NCBI GenBank assembly: GCA_037693485.1
Contig: CM075346.1
Location: forward strand, 93,850,501-93,914,500
Source of the DNA: Kitagawia praeruptora
Taxonomy: Eukaryota > Streptophyta > Magnoliopsida > Apiales > Apiaceae
DNA: 64,000 nucleotides
Reading direction: 5' to 3'
Position 1 is the first letter of the stretch; each line of letters starts with the position of its first letter. This document shows positions 33,526-43,079 of the stretch, one piece after another. Both the position numbers and the translations under genes were made by a program. The notes below the pieces were generated by a model. It searched no databases and was not told where the DNA came from. It worked only from the letters and a program-made list of their open reading frames with translations.

Positions 33526-33597
33526 CAATAGGATCAGATCCATCAACAATGATTGCATCATACTTCCCTTCAGGTGCATTCCTTAAAAATTCAGCAC
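33526..33597 (-). pseudogene. Captured exon of spermine/spermidine synthase
   Basis: A 72-bp exon with both splice sites kept: acceptor TTTTATAG and donor G|GTATGT. It encodes AEFLRNAPEGKYDAIIVDG followed by SDPIG. This is the S-adenosylmethionine-binding-fold segment of plant spermine synthase, which transfers aminopropyl groups to polyamines; the usual sequence here is IIVDSSDP and one Ser is Gly. It is a single internal exon, so it cannot make enzyme by itself. Spermidine synthase is the alternative parent. Confidence 0.7.
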
Positions 33598-33639
33598 CTA
33601 TAAAAGTAATGAAATATGTTAAAAATTCAGTACTCTATT

Positions 33640-34129
33640 TCTTCCATTTGTGCAGGCAGATGTATGTTTTGACATATATTGTATTTATCTCGCATAACAT
33701 AAAGTAATTCATCTGGAAAGTCTTTAGGATGAGGGAATTTGTTTCTGAATCGCATCTCTGGATATTCTACTACAGATGCATCATTGTAGCAATTCACATT
33801 CTGGCCAAGAATTGTTACCTCTTTCACTCCTTTCCAAAGCTCTCCCACCTCTTTCACAATTGATTATCTAGGACGAGACCTCTCTCTGCCTCTCGTGAAG
33901 GGAACAATGCAGAAAGAACACATATTATTGCAACCTCTCATCATAGAGACAAAAGCAGTTACTGAATTCTTCGAGATACGGACAGGAGTAATATCAGCAT
34001 AAGTTTCTTCAAGAGAAAGAAGTGTATTAATCCCTTTCTGACCATAATCCACCTCTTCCAAAAGTCGTGGCAAATCACGATATGCATCAGGTCCACATAC
34101 CAGGAAGCACTTCAGAAGCTGGCACATGC
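33640..34129 (-). pseudogene. Captured CDK5RAP1/MiaB-like exons, broken
   Basis: Minus-strand piece of a tRNA methylthiotransferase gene (2-methylthio-N6-isopentenyladenosine pathway). It has GPDAYRDLPRLLEEVDYG, SLEETYADITPVR and the radical-SAM cysteine motif CX3CX2C in RGCNNMCSFCIVPFTRGR. A TAA at about 33863 replaces the codon after RSRPR. The frame then resumes with VKEVGELW, GQNVNCYND and DFPDELLYVMRDKYNIC, ending at HLPAQ. One Glu codon expected in ELWKEGVKEV is missing. An acceptor-like TTTCTAG precedes it. The TRAM domain and the rest of the barrel are absent. Confidence 0.82.
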
Positions 34130-34871
34130 CTAGAAATAGAGAAAGAAATCAAAATTAGTTAACATGTCGTTTAGTTATGAAATTAAGTGTCATACTGTCA
34201 TTAATGCTTTTCTATTTAGCCTAATTACATGGGTGAATCCTTAAACAACAAAGACATAATTAAGATATTCAATCACAAATTAATCAAAATAAAAAACCAA
34301 AAATTACAAGTCACAGATTCGACCTAAAAATTATCAACATGAATCTATGAACCACAAATTTGAACCAAGAAAACGTATCAAAATCATTATGAAACCAATC
34401 ACTGAAACAAATTTCTAAAAATACAGATTACTCATCTTTAGCAAGCGCTTACTGCTTAGGAATGAAGCTGGGCTAATTAATCTCTGTATCAATGAATGTA
34501 TATAGACAGAGAATGTAATGTTTCACTAAAAAAACATTTCAACTTGGCGACTCTTGTAACTATATACAAATCACCCGACAATTATAAAAATTAACAGTTA
34601 AGGTACTACAAAACACCGTTACAGTAACAAAATATCACCCATAAATCGTAAATACTAATAATAGTACAAATCAACCGTTTGGATAACTAATAATGGATAA
34701 CAATAATCCTATATATCTAAACATAGATTACTAATTATAACATAAGACTAATTGCATTGTAAAAGCCAATTATACAAGTACATAATTTACATAATTCAAT
34801 CATAAACTTATCAAACGGTGAATGCAAGAAATACACACACACACATAAAGAGAGAGTGAGAGAGAGGATAC

Positions 34872-34947
34872 TTTCAATACATTGCTGAGTGGTATTAAGC
34901 TTGGAGAGCTTATCTACAAGTATCTCTTCACTGAACACACTACACAT
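34872..34947 (-). pseudogene. Captured first exon of an RPRD/CID-domain gene
   Basis: From ATG 34947 the 76-bp segment encodes SVFSEEILVDKLSKLNTTQQ, then CIE, ending at a donor GAAA|GTATCC. This matches the start of plant CID-domain proteins (RPRD1/Rtt103 type, RNA polymerase II C-terminal-domain binding), whose first coding exon stops at the same place. The upstream region 34948-35060 is GA-rich in minus sense, like a plant 5' leader. Only the first helix of the CID domain is present. Confidence 0.62.
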
Positions 34948-35135
34948 CTTGTATAATCAAATCTGGTATTCCCATTTCTCCGTCTTTCTCTCCCCCCATC
35001 TCTTTGTCTCTCTCAATATTCTCCCTGTCACTCTCTCTCCATCTCTCTGTCTCTCTCCCAATTGAAAGCCCCAATTTAAAAAAGCCCTAATGTCACCTAC
35101 AAAATAAAAAAAAAAGAATCAAACAATGACTAAAG

Positions 35136-35420
35136 TTAATTTGGTCGAGAGAAGAAGTTTAAATCAAAGCCAGATGTAGTTCGAGAGATGGTCGAGAGAA
35201 GATGTAATTCGCGGCACCCTTCATCGCTTCTTGCGAAATTGTAGATGGGATAGAGTGGTGAAATGGGCGTGAGTTTGTGTGTGTGAAAGATATAGAGATA
35301 GAGTACAGAGAGGCTTTTAGAAAAAAAAAGGGGGAAGTGAAATGTGGGTTTTGGGGGGAAGTGAAATTTTTCAAGAAAATTTTGGTTCGTTCCATGAAAC
35401 AAAGGAGCGAAAATTGAAGA
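35136..35420 (-). promoter_or_regulatory. GA-rich segment shared by both CACTA elements
   Basis: Contains GGCGTGAGTTTGTGTG, GAGAGGC and AAAAAAGGGGGAAGTGAAAT in the same order as 40975-41110 of CACTA element 2. It lies upstream (minus sense) of all captured exons in each element. It could be the shared promoter/leader of the family; no TATA box is obvious. The small frames here are not genes. Confidence 0.45.
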
Positions 35421-35559
35421 GGGAAATGAAAATAAAAAATTTTAAAGAAATAATATTTTTATTAACTTTTTAAAATAATTTTTATTTTTGTGAAAAATTA
35501 AATTAACTAGCTTTCTATTAAAATATATCTAACTGAAAGATATTTCCAAATTTTCAATA

Positions 35560-36650
35560 AATAAAAAAATAATTTGGTCGAAGATCTTAGTAGATCACTA
35601 TATTAGTTTTCGTAATTAGTTCTTTGTCACGATTTGTTGTTTCTATTTTTTAAAAACTATTTTTCGACAATCCAACCATCCCGATGTCAAGATATATCTA
35701 ATATAATGATATTCACAAATTTTCAAAAAATAAAAAATTAATTTGGTTTATAAAATTTAACATTTAATAAACGAAGTGGTCTTTTGTCGAATACTGTTGT
35801 CTCAAGTGATACCAGACAACGATTTTGGACAAATAAACCGTTTTCTGATAACAGACAACGGTATTTTAACAAATACAGTTGTAATGTGAAGCTTCAGACA
35901 ACGATACGTTATAAAGATAACGTTGTCTGAAACTAGTTATGTTTTTTTTAACATAAATACAAATTAACATAATAAATTTAAAATTTTTTAATGATATATT
36001 CAGTCACATTTCTCGATGATCCAAACGTACCGATGTCAAGATATATCTAATATATTGATATTACCAAATTTTCAAAAAATAAAAATTGATTTGGTTGGAG
36101 ATCTTAGTAGATCACTAGTATATTGACTACTACCTGTAACCAGTGCTTTGCCACGGATTGTTGTTTCTATTTTTTAAAAAATATTTCTCGACAATCCAAC
36201 CTTAAGGATGTCAAGATATATCTAATATATTGATATTCCCAAATTTTTAAAAAATAAAAAATTGATTTCGTTGGAGATCTTAGTAGATCATTAGTATATT
36301 GACTAGTACCCAAAACTAGTGCTCTGTCACGTATTATTGTTTCTATTTTTTAAAAAATATATCTCGACAATCCAACCTTAAGGATGTTAAGATATATCTA
36401 ATATATTGATATTCCCAAATTTTCAAAAAATAAAAAATTAATTTGGATGGGGATCTTAGTAGATCACTAGTATATTGACTACTACCCGTAACAAGTGCTT
36501 TGCCACGAATTATTGTTTATATTTTTTAAAAAATATTTCTCGACCATCCAACTTAAGGATGTCAAGATACATCTAATATAATGATATTCACAAATTTTTA
36601 AAAAATAAAAAATTAATTTGGTTTGTAAAATTTAATATTTAATAAACGAA
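35560..36650. repeat. Tandem array of about 175-bp units in CACTA 1
   Basis: Units share GATCTTAGTAGATCACTA, then TTGTTTCTATTTTTTAAAAA, then CGACAATCCAACC and GATGTCAAGATATATCTAAT. The last word recurs near 35682, 36030, 36207, 36385 and 36560, mostly 175-178 apart. The first interval is about twice that because CACTA-type sequence (CAGACAACG words, 35815-35935) lies between. Related to the array in CACTA 2. Confidence 0.8.
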
Positions 36651-36659
36651 GTGGTCTTT

Positions 36660-37685
36660 CTAAACGAAGTGGTTATTTGTCAAATATTGTTGTCTCAAGT
36701 GATACCAGACAACGATTTTGGACAAATAAACCGTTGTCTGATAACAGAGAACGGTATTTTAACAAATACAGTTGTAATGTGAAGCTTCAGACAACGATAT
36801 GTTATAAAGATACCGTTGTCTGACACTAGTCATGTTTTTTTTAACATAAATATAAATTAACATAATAAACCATTGTCTGATAACAGCTAATATTTTCTTA
36901 ATCTAACGGCTAATATCTGATCTCATTTCAATCAAGGGCTTTTATTTTGCCACCTCAGCAATCCAGGTGAAAGATTTTGCACCAATCACGTGCTGTCACA
37001 TCAGACAACGGTTTATTTTTAAAACACTTGTATAGATAAGTTTCTGACAACAGTTTAAATTTGAAATAGCTTGTCTGAAAGTGTTGAAGACAACAGTTTT
37101 ATATGCAAACCCGTTGCGTGAACATGTATATATATTTTCTTAATCTAACGGCTAATATCTAATCTCATTTCAATCAAGGGCTCTTATTTCGCCACCTCAG
37201 CAATCCAGGTGAAAGATTTTCCACCAATCACGTTCTGTCACATGAGACAACGGTTTATTTATAAAATGCTTGTATAAACCATTATCTGATTACATTTTAT
37301 ACAACGTGATTTTAACAACGTTTTTAGAAAGTATTGTCTGAAGTTTCTTCAGACAATGCTTTCAAAAAGCGTTGTTAAAATCAAACAATAGTATTTAGCC
37401 ACCTTTGTGTGACTACTTTTGAAGCAATATCTGATAAAAACAGTTGTCTAAGTTTTACAACGGTTTTCAGAACCATTGTAAGACAAACTATTAGACAACA
37501 CCACTTTCAAAAACCGTTGTAAAACGTATGTCTATTTTGATCTTCTAGATGATAGTTTCTAAAACCGTTGTTAAGTTCATGATCAGACAATACAACAAAA
37601 AGCTTGAAAAAAAAAACCTTTGTGTGAAATTTTCAGCCAACGCTTTTTCGTCGAAGTGTCGTCTGATTCAAAAATTCTTGTAATG
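36660..37685. repeat. CACTA 1 right subterminal region with 240-bp direct duplication
   Basis: Dense CAACG/GTTGTCTG words. The block from CTTAATCTAACGGCTAATATC through CACCTCAGCAATCCAGGTG occurs at about 36893-37005 and again at 37138-37245. Short segments with GTTGTCTG on one side and CAGACAAC on the other form many inverted pairs. Confidence 0.7.
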
Positions 37686-37701
37686 ACGGGTAGAGCGCTA
37701 G
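37686..37701 (+). mobile_element. Second Helitron-like 3' end, split by CACTA 1
   Basis: ACGGGTAGAGCGCTAG continues TTGTTCGATGCGTAGCAC at 31459-31476. CACTA element 1 inserted within the hairpin region of this Helitron end, with the first copy at 31201-31230 showing the unbroken sequence. Confidence 0.6.
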
Positions 37702-38026
37702 TTCTGGAAAATAAGTTTCCCAAACACCCCATTATAATTTTTTCGTACTACTATTGTGTCGGAAGACTATAGCGCAGGAGTGTAGTACCTAAGACGAAAA
37801 GGAGTAGCTTGCGTCCGAATTTGCTGGTTATTTTTTTTGTTTTTGACAGAGATTTAACATATAAAAGTAGACTTTAATTTCCCAGTAGATGATTTGTAGC
37901 CGGCTTATGAGTTATGAATCTTATCAGAATTTGTTTATTTATCATATGATTTATTTTTTGTGTTTTAATATATTCCAGTTATATAATCCATCTCTAAAAC
38001 AAGAAGGCAATTTTCTACTGCAAAGT
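37702..38026. repeat. Direct repeat copy 2 and fragment of serpin 3' flank
   Basis: 37702-37879 repeats 31231-31404. From about 37915, TTATCAGAATTTGTTTATTTATCAT to CTACTGCAAAGT matches part of the serpin 3' flank (21630-21720 region). It stops at the CACTA 2 border. No gene. Confidence 0.7.
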
Positions 38027-38889
38027 CACTACAAGGATTTTTGCTTTAGACAACAAGCAAAACGTGTTGTCTGAATGGACCAAAAAACAAGTCATCTGAT
38101 ACACACCTCAGACAACACACAACAAACTGTTGTGTGAAAGTTGAAAGACAAGTAAAAGCCACCTGAAAAGTGTTGTCTGATACCCAGAAACAACAACACT
38201 CCTTTGAAAACCTCTTGTCAAAGCTCCAATAACGTAACACTTTTTAACGATTATATTGTTGTTATTCAGCAGTAAAGACAATGGTTTTTAAAAGAAAGCC
38301 TATTGTTTAAGTGCAAAAGATACAATCCTTTACTTGATCAGGGTTGTTGTTGTATGTCAGTACAGACAATGGTTTCTTAGCAAAAACCATTTGTTTTATG
38401 GTTAGATGTACAACATTTTATCTCATATTGCATGTTGTTGTACAGTAGGAAGGATAACACTTTCTTAGTATATAACTCTTGTTTGAAATTATTTCAAATA
38501 ATGGTTTTGCAGAGTATAACATGTTGTTATTTGTTAAAAAAGACAACAGTTTTGTGGGTTTTAACCTGCACTGTGTATTCTTCTCCCACATTACTTTGTT
38601 AAATGGTACATGTTGTTGTCAAAAAATAAAATTCTTTTGTTTTTGAATTCTATACCCCTAAACCTGTTAATTAATAAAAAAACATGCTCCAACAAAATTT
38701 TATACAAACAGAAACCTAAGATAACCATACTTTCCCAACTTTCAAATTCAATCCGCACCAATCATAAAACTAAACACAATTACTATTACACACTTGAAAA
38801 AATACATTCAAAATGTTCACAAATTCTGTTTAATTGAAAAACAGAGAAATTAAGAAAGAGATGGGGTAGTCAGCTTGTGGATCATTAAG

Positions 38890-39140
38890 TTGACAAATTA
38901 AACGCACATCACCTTGCAATGCAACTGTAGTAGCATATGGTCTGAGCATTTACACCTGCTCCAAATCCAATAGGAAGAGCATGTTTACTCAAGTTACCAA
39001 AGACTTTCACCTAATTTATAATATAAATAACATAAGATAGCAAAGTTACCTAAAGAAAATGTATAAGACCAGAGATCAATGACTATTACCTTGTGGTTCT
39101 CAACTAGGACATGCACAGGTCCTTGAACTCGAGACATGCT
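38890..39140 (-). pseudogene. Unidentified captured exons in CACTA 2
   Basis: Two exon-like pieces: about 39140-39092 encoding SRVQGPVHVLVENHK and ending at donor AAG|GTAATA, and about 39011 downward, after an acceptor AATTAG, encoding VKVFGNLSKHALPIGFGAGV. Further down in another frame comes PYATTVALQGDVRLICQLND, so a frameshift or intron lies between. The coding character is clear; I do not recognise the gene. Confidence 0.4.
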
Positions 39141-39859
39141 TCCCTATATGAGATGATAATGTTTAAAGTTTTGACATATCCAGGACAAAAAAAATTTTTA
39201 AAAAAACAAAATAAGGGTTGTAACAAGCACATTAAATACTTTCAGATTGAGATAAAAGGAATTTAATAACACTACAGCAGTGACTATTTTGATACAAAGA
39301 CTGACGCGTGGAAATATACAAAGATTGTGAATGGACACTACTAACACTAAGAAGAAAATGAAGCAATTGATGAAGATTATACAGAACTTTGCAATTAATG
39401 CTTGACAAGGATGAAAAGACTACATCATCGGCGTGTCCCAGTTCTGATAATAATTCAAAAAATCAACCAGCATTTCTACATTTGGCGTGTCCCAGCATAA
39501 ACTGTGGCCAGCATCAACCATAAATAAAAACCACGAAACTTGGTATTAGGTTAAACCACATCAGAGTCATACAAAAATCTTTACATATTTAAGATGTATA
39601 TGTCTTTCACTCTGGAATAACACAATATCCCAGCATTGAGCGGAGAGTCAAATCTTAAAACAGAATATCATAGTCACTTAAATATAAAGTTGACAAAATA
39701 TCAAAGCTTGAAAGAATATTGACAGATTCACTGTAATGAATTCCAATCTTCTGGTGGAACATCGACAAAATTGTCCAAGATAATAATTACGGAAATTCTT
39801 TAAAAATTCCAAATTAGAATCATGACTTGTAAAGTCCACCAAACTAACCTTCACCAATT

Positions 39860-39993
39860 TCCTGGTTGCTGAGAAGATATATTTTAATAATATTTTCATT
39901 AGGGAAATTCCGCTCCCTGGATATCTTTTCACAAACTTTTATTTCCCAATTTTCATTCTTCTTCTGTTGCTTCTGTTGCCTATCCTGTCATTT
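39860..39993 (-). pseudogene. Unidentified captured exon in CACTA 2
   Basis: After an acceptor GACAG at about 39987 the minus strand encodes a Gln/Lys-rich start, then WEIKVCEKISRERNFPNENI and IKIYLLSNQEIGE, followed by a GTTAG-type donor. Open throughout and protein-like. Parent gene not recognised. The region from 40000 to 40330 has a Cys-rich minus-strand frame (CEYCKLDT, FKCNCSSCD) that may be another captured piece. Confidence 0.35.
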
Positions 39994-40443
39994 AAAAACC
40001 TTACATGTTATTATTAAGAAGAGTGCTCAGAGAAAAAACGGCCAGAAAAACAGTTACATTTTGATACATAGCAAATTCTGGGGTCTGCCATCCTGAAATA
40101 TTACCAACTACACTACTAATGCAACCAAAAGTATCAAGTAAAATATGTACCATATCACAGGAGGAGCAGTTACATTTGAATGACACCGATTTTTCTATGC
40201 AGCCTTCCACAGTATCCAATTTACAATACTCACAAGGAAACTTAAGATGTGTTCGCTTGCTTCCTGGATGCCCACATATCGTCCAACTTATTACTTCTGT
40301 ACTATACAGAGTACCGTACAAAAATGCAGAAACACATATAAAAGTTACGGTCCTGCGAGTATGTACACCATCAGAAGGACATAAAATACTTTAAGCCCAT
40401 ATTTCAACTGAAAAGGAGAGACATAAAATTGAAAAGAACATAC

Positions 40444-40596
40444 CACACCATCAGAGAAGAGGTTCAGATAACCAAACACAAGATTATAGGGAGACTCGGC
40501 AAGTTTTCGGTCATCCGTGGATTCAGAACTATTGTTAATATCCTTTATATCATCCACCTTTGACTGTTCTTCTGCACCACCAGTGGTGATGTTTCT
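40444..40596 (-). pseudogene. Captured exon of an IAR1/ZIP7-like metal transporter
   Basis: A 153-bp exon with acceptor TTTTTTTTAG and donor GTG|GTATGT. It encodes an acidic linker and then SPYNLVFGYLNLFSDGV. GYLNLFSDGVHNFTDG is the transmembrane metal-binding motif of KE4/ZIP7-family proteins including plant IAR1, and the real exon border falls after the Val. IAR1-type proteins move zinc in the secretory pathway; this fragment has only part of one membrane helix. Confidence 0.65.
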
Positions 40597-40734
40597 CTAA
40601 AAAAAAATTGAACTCGTTAAAAAAATAAATCGAGAATAATAACTTCTAGGTGGCCAATAACAAGAACCCATCTAAAAGATACAATTACTCAAGCTACTAT
40701 GAATACCCATCTAAAAGAATATAATTCACAGGCG

Positions 40735-41110
40735 CACACAGAGAGAGAGCGAGAGAGTGAGAGAGAGAGAGAGGGGTCAAAGTGAGAGAGATTAAAATAC
40801 CTAAATCCAAGAACCTCCAAATTATGAGAATACCCAAATCGGAGAACTCCCAAATCGATGAATAAAGATGAAGATAGAGAGAAACATTGATTTTGATCTA
40901 AGTTGTGTGTTTGATTTTTGTACAAATAGGGTTCATGTATGTGAGAGATGTAAGTAATTGTGAGAATGAGAGTGAGGTAGGCGTGAGTTTGTGTTGGTGT
41001 GTGTGAGAGATAGACATAAGAGTCATGGAGAGGCGTCCGGAAAAAAAGAGGGGGAAGTGAAATTGGCTAAGGGGGTGGAATTTAGGTTTAAGTGAAATTT
41101 CAAAAAACGA
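40735..41110 (-). promoter_or_regulatory. GA-rich segment of CACTA 2 shared with CACTA 1
   Basis: On the plus strand begins with a long GAGA run (40740-40775), then has GGCGTGAGTTTGTGTTGG, GAGAGGCG and AAAAAAAGAGGGGGAAGTG, matching 35265-35345. It lies upstream of the captured exons in minus sense, as in CACTA 1. Confidence 0.45.
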
Positions 41111-41329
41111 AGGAGGGAAAAAAGACGAGGAAGATTTGGCTAAGGGGGAATTTGTGCGCCATTAACATTTTACGTTTTTCAATGTGCTATTTTATTTTAT
41201 TTTTTGATTTTTTAAATTTTTTTGTAAAAATTCTAATTTTATTTTAATTTTATCAAAAATTATTTGATTTCAATTTTAAAAATTTAAATTTTACATATAT
41301 TTATGTACTAATTTTAGTGTTTGGAAAAA

Positions 41330-42430
41330 ATAATCAAAAAATATAAAGGTAGGGTTATACGAGATTTTAACAAAATGTGGTAAAAGTGGTGCTTCCTGTA
41401 ACGAGACACGATCCAGATCCACTGAATTTTTTTTTTGAATGATTTATCGATGATCCAACCGTACGGATGTTAATAAACACTCATTTTAGTAATGGGAAAA
41501 AATAATCGAAAAATAAAAATGTCGGGTTGTACGAGATTTTAACAAAAAAGTAGTAAAAGTGATGCTTCCTGTAACGAGGCACGATCCAGATTCAATGAAT
41601 AATTTTTTTTGAATGATTTCTTCAACGATCCAACCGTACGGAAGTTAATAAACACTCATTTTAGTGTTAGGAAAATATAATCGAAAAATAAAAAAGTCGG
41701 GTTGTACGAGATTTTAACAAAAACGTAGTAAAAGTGCTGCTTCCAATAATTGGGCACTATCCAGATTCACTGTATAATTTTTTTCATTGATTTCTTCGAC
41801 GATCCAATCAAATGAAAGTTAATAAACACTCATTTTAGTGTTGGGAAAAAATAATCGAAAAATAAAAAGGCCGGGTTGTACGGGACTTTAACAAAAACGT
41901 AGTACAAGTGCTGCTTCCTATAACGGGGCACTATCCAGATTCACTGAATAATTTTTTTGAATGATTTATTCGACGATCCAACCGTACGGATGTTAATAAA
42001 CACTCATTTTAGTGTTGGGAAAAAATAATCGAAAAATAAAAAAGTCTGGTTGCACGAGATTTTAACAAAAACGTAGTACAAGTGTTGCTTCCTTTAACGG
42101 GGCACGATCCAGATTCACTGAATAATTTTTTTGAATGATTTCTTCGATGATCCAACCGTACGGATGTTAATAAACACTTATTTTAGTGTTGGGAAAAAAT
42201 AATCCAAAAAATAAAAAGTTCGGGTGGTACGAGATTTTAACAAAAACGTATTACAAGTGTTGCTTCCTCTAACGGGGCACGATCCAAATTCACTGAATAA
42301 TTTTTTTGAATGATTTCTTCGACGATCCAACCGTACAGATGTTAATAAACACTCATTTTACTGTTGGGAAAAAATAAACGAAAAATAAAAATGTCGGGTT
42401 GTACGAGATTTTAACAAAAACAAAAACGTT
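41330..42430. repeat. Tandem array of about 174-bp units in CACTA 2
   Basis: Six units. Each has GATCCAACCGTACGGATGTT, AATAAACACTCATTTTAGTG, GGTTGTACGAGATTTTAAC and GGCACGATCCAGATTCACTG. The word GATCCAACC (or GATCCAATC) recurs near 41452, 41629, 41802, 41975, 42149 and 42324. The CCAACC-GTACGGATGTTAA core resembles CCAACC-GATGTCAAG in the CACTA 1 array. Confidence 0.85.
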
Positions 42431-43079
42431 GTAATAGTATAGATTCCGGTAAATATTGTTCTTGAAGATCAAAGTCCAATTCGAAGACGTTATTGAATTC
42501 GGATTTTGACGCTCCTATAGTTGAATCGAAGCTCTCAACGAACCCTACGTGTTTTTCCAACAGATGTGGTGCAGGTGATTTCGATATTTTTCTAAAATTC
42601 TATTTATTTTCGAAATTATTAGGATTAAAAATAAAAAAAATTCAAACAGTTCTTTTTTTTGAAATCTGAAGATGTCATGTTGTAGATCTTGTTTTTCTGG
42701 TCAATTTCATATATCATATGTTGGATTTTGAGTTCAATAACATATAGAAATTGGAGATTGATTATTGTGTTCTTCGTGTTCTTGGTGTTCGTGGAATGAA
42801 AGCTTAAAATGGTGATGTATAGTATTGCTTTAATCTTATTTTGCTAAAAAGGTAAAAACGGAAATGTTTTTAACCTTTTCACCTTTTAACTTATTTACTT
42901 TTAATTACTAAATTACCTTTTATTTAACATATTTTGATAAAAAGGTAAAAACAGAAATGTTCACTATCACATAACATTATGGATAACATATTGTATGACT
43001 GCTACTTAGACAACAGACCTAAAAACACTTGTCTGAATACAACAACGGTTTTCTGGGATATTGTGTTGCAGGCATTCAC
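42431..43079. other. CACTA 2 sequence after the array
   Basis: No gene. AT-rich, with a short inverted pair near 42845-42960 and three subterminal words before the copia junction at 43079. Confidence 0.5.
43075..43079. repeat. TTCAC target-site half left of copia B
   Basis: Its partner is TTCAC at 21302-21306, right of copia A, about 21.8 kb away. The expected partner right of copia B is missing because that LTR end is deleted. Confidence 0.8.

Larger units (their letters stand above)
31477..37685 (-). mobile_element. CACTA element 1, 6.2 kb, carrying host-gene fragments
   Basis: Left end CACTACAAGAAAAAATC at 31477; right end ATTCTTGTAATG, one base off the complement. Flanks are ACA (31474-31476) and ACG (37686-37688); the empty site at 31213-31217 reads CACGG, so ACG is the likely 3-bp target. 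Subterminal words GTTGTCTG, CAGACAACG and CAACGG recur in both orientations within about 650 bp of the left end and 1.9 kb of the right. No transposase (TNPD/TNPA) is readable, so it is non-autonomous. Between the ends it holds exon-like pieces of at least three unrelated host genes, all on the minus strand, behind a GA-rich segment shared with CACTA element 2. Confidence 0.85.
38027..43079 (-). mobile_element. CACTA element 2, left part, carrying other host-gene fragments
   Basis: Left end CACTACAAGGATTTTTG, preceded by AGT. Subterminal words (ACAACG, GTTGTCTG) fill 38040-38600 and return at 42990-43070. The element is cut at 43079 (TTCAC) by copia B; a matching right end ending CTTGTAGTG then AGT is at 21302-21551. 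No transposase is readable. Exon-like fragments on the minus strand occupy 38880-40600, followed by the GA-rich segment shared with CACTA 1 and by a tandem array of about 174 bp. Confidence 0.75.

Noticed and set aside
35136..35402. 88-residue frame MFHGTNQ... upstream of the captured exons
   Set aside because: Falls in the GA-rich segment shared with CACTA 2, where the frame is not conserved.
31477..37685. Regularly spaced CAACG words considered as a CRISPR-like array
   Set aside because: Spacing is irregular, words are in both orientations, and the context is a plant CACTA element.
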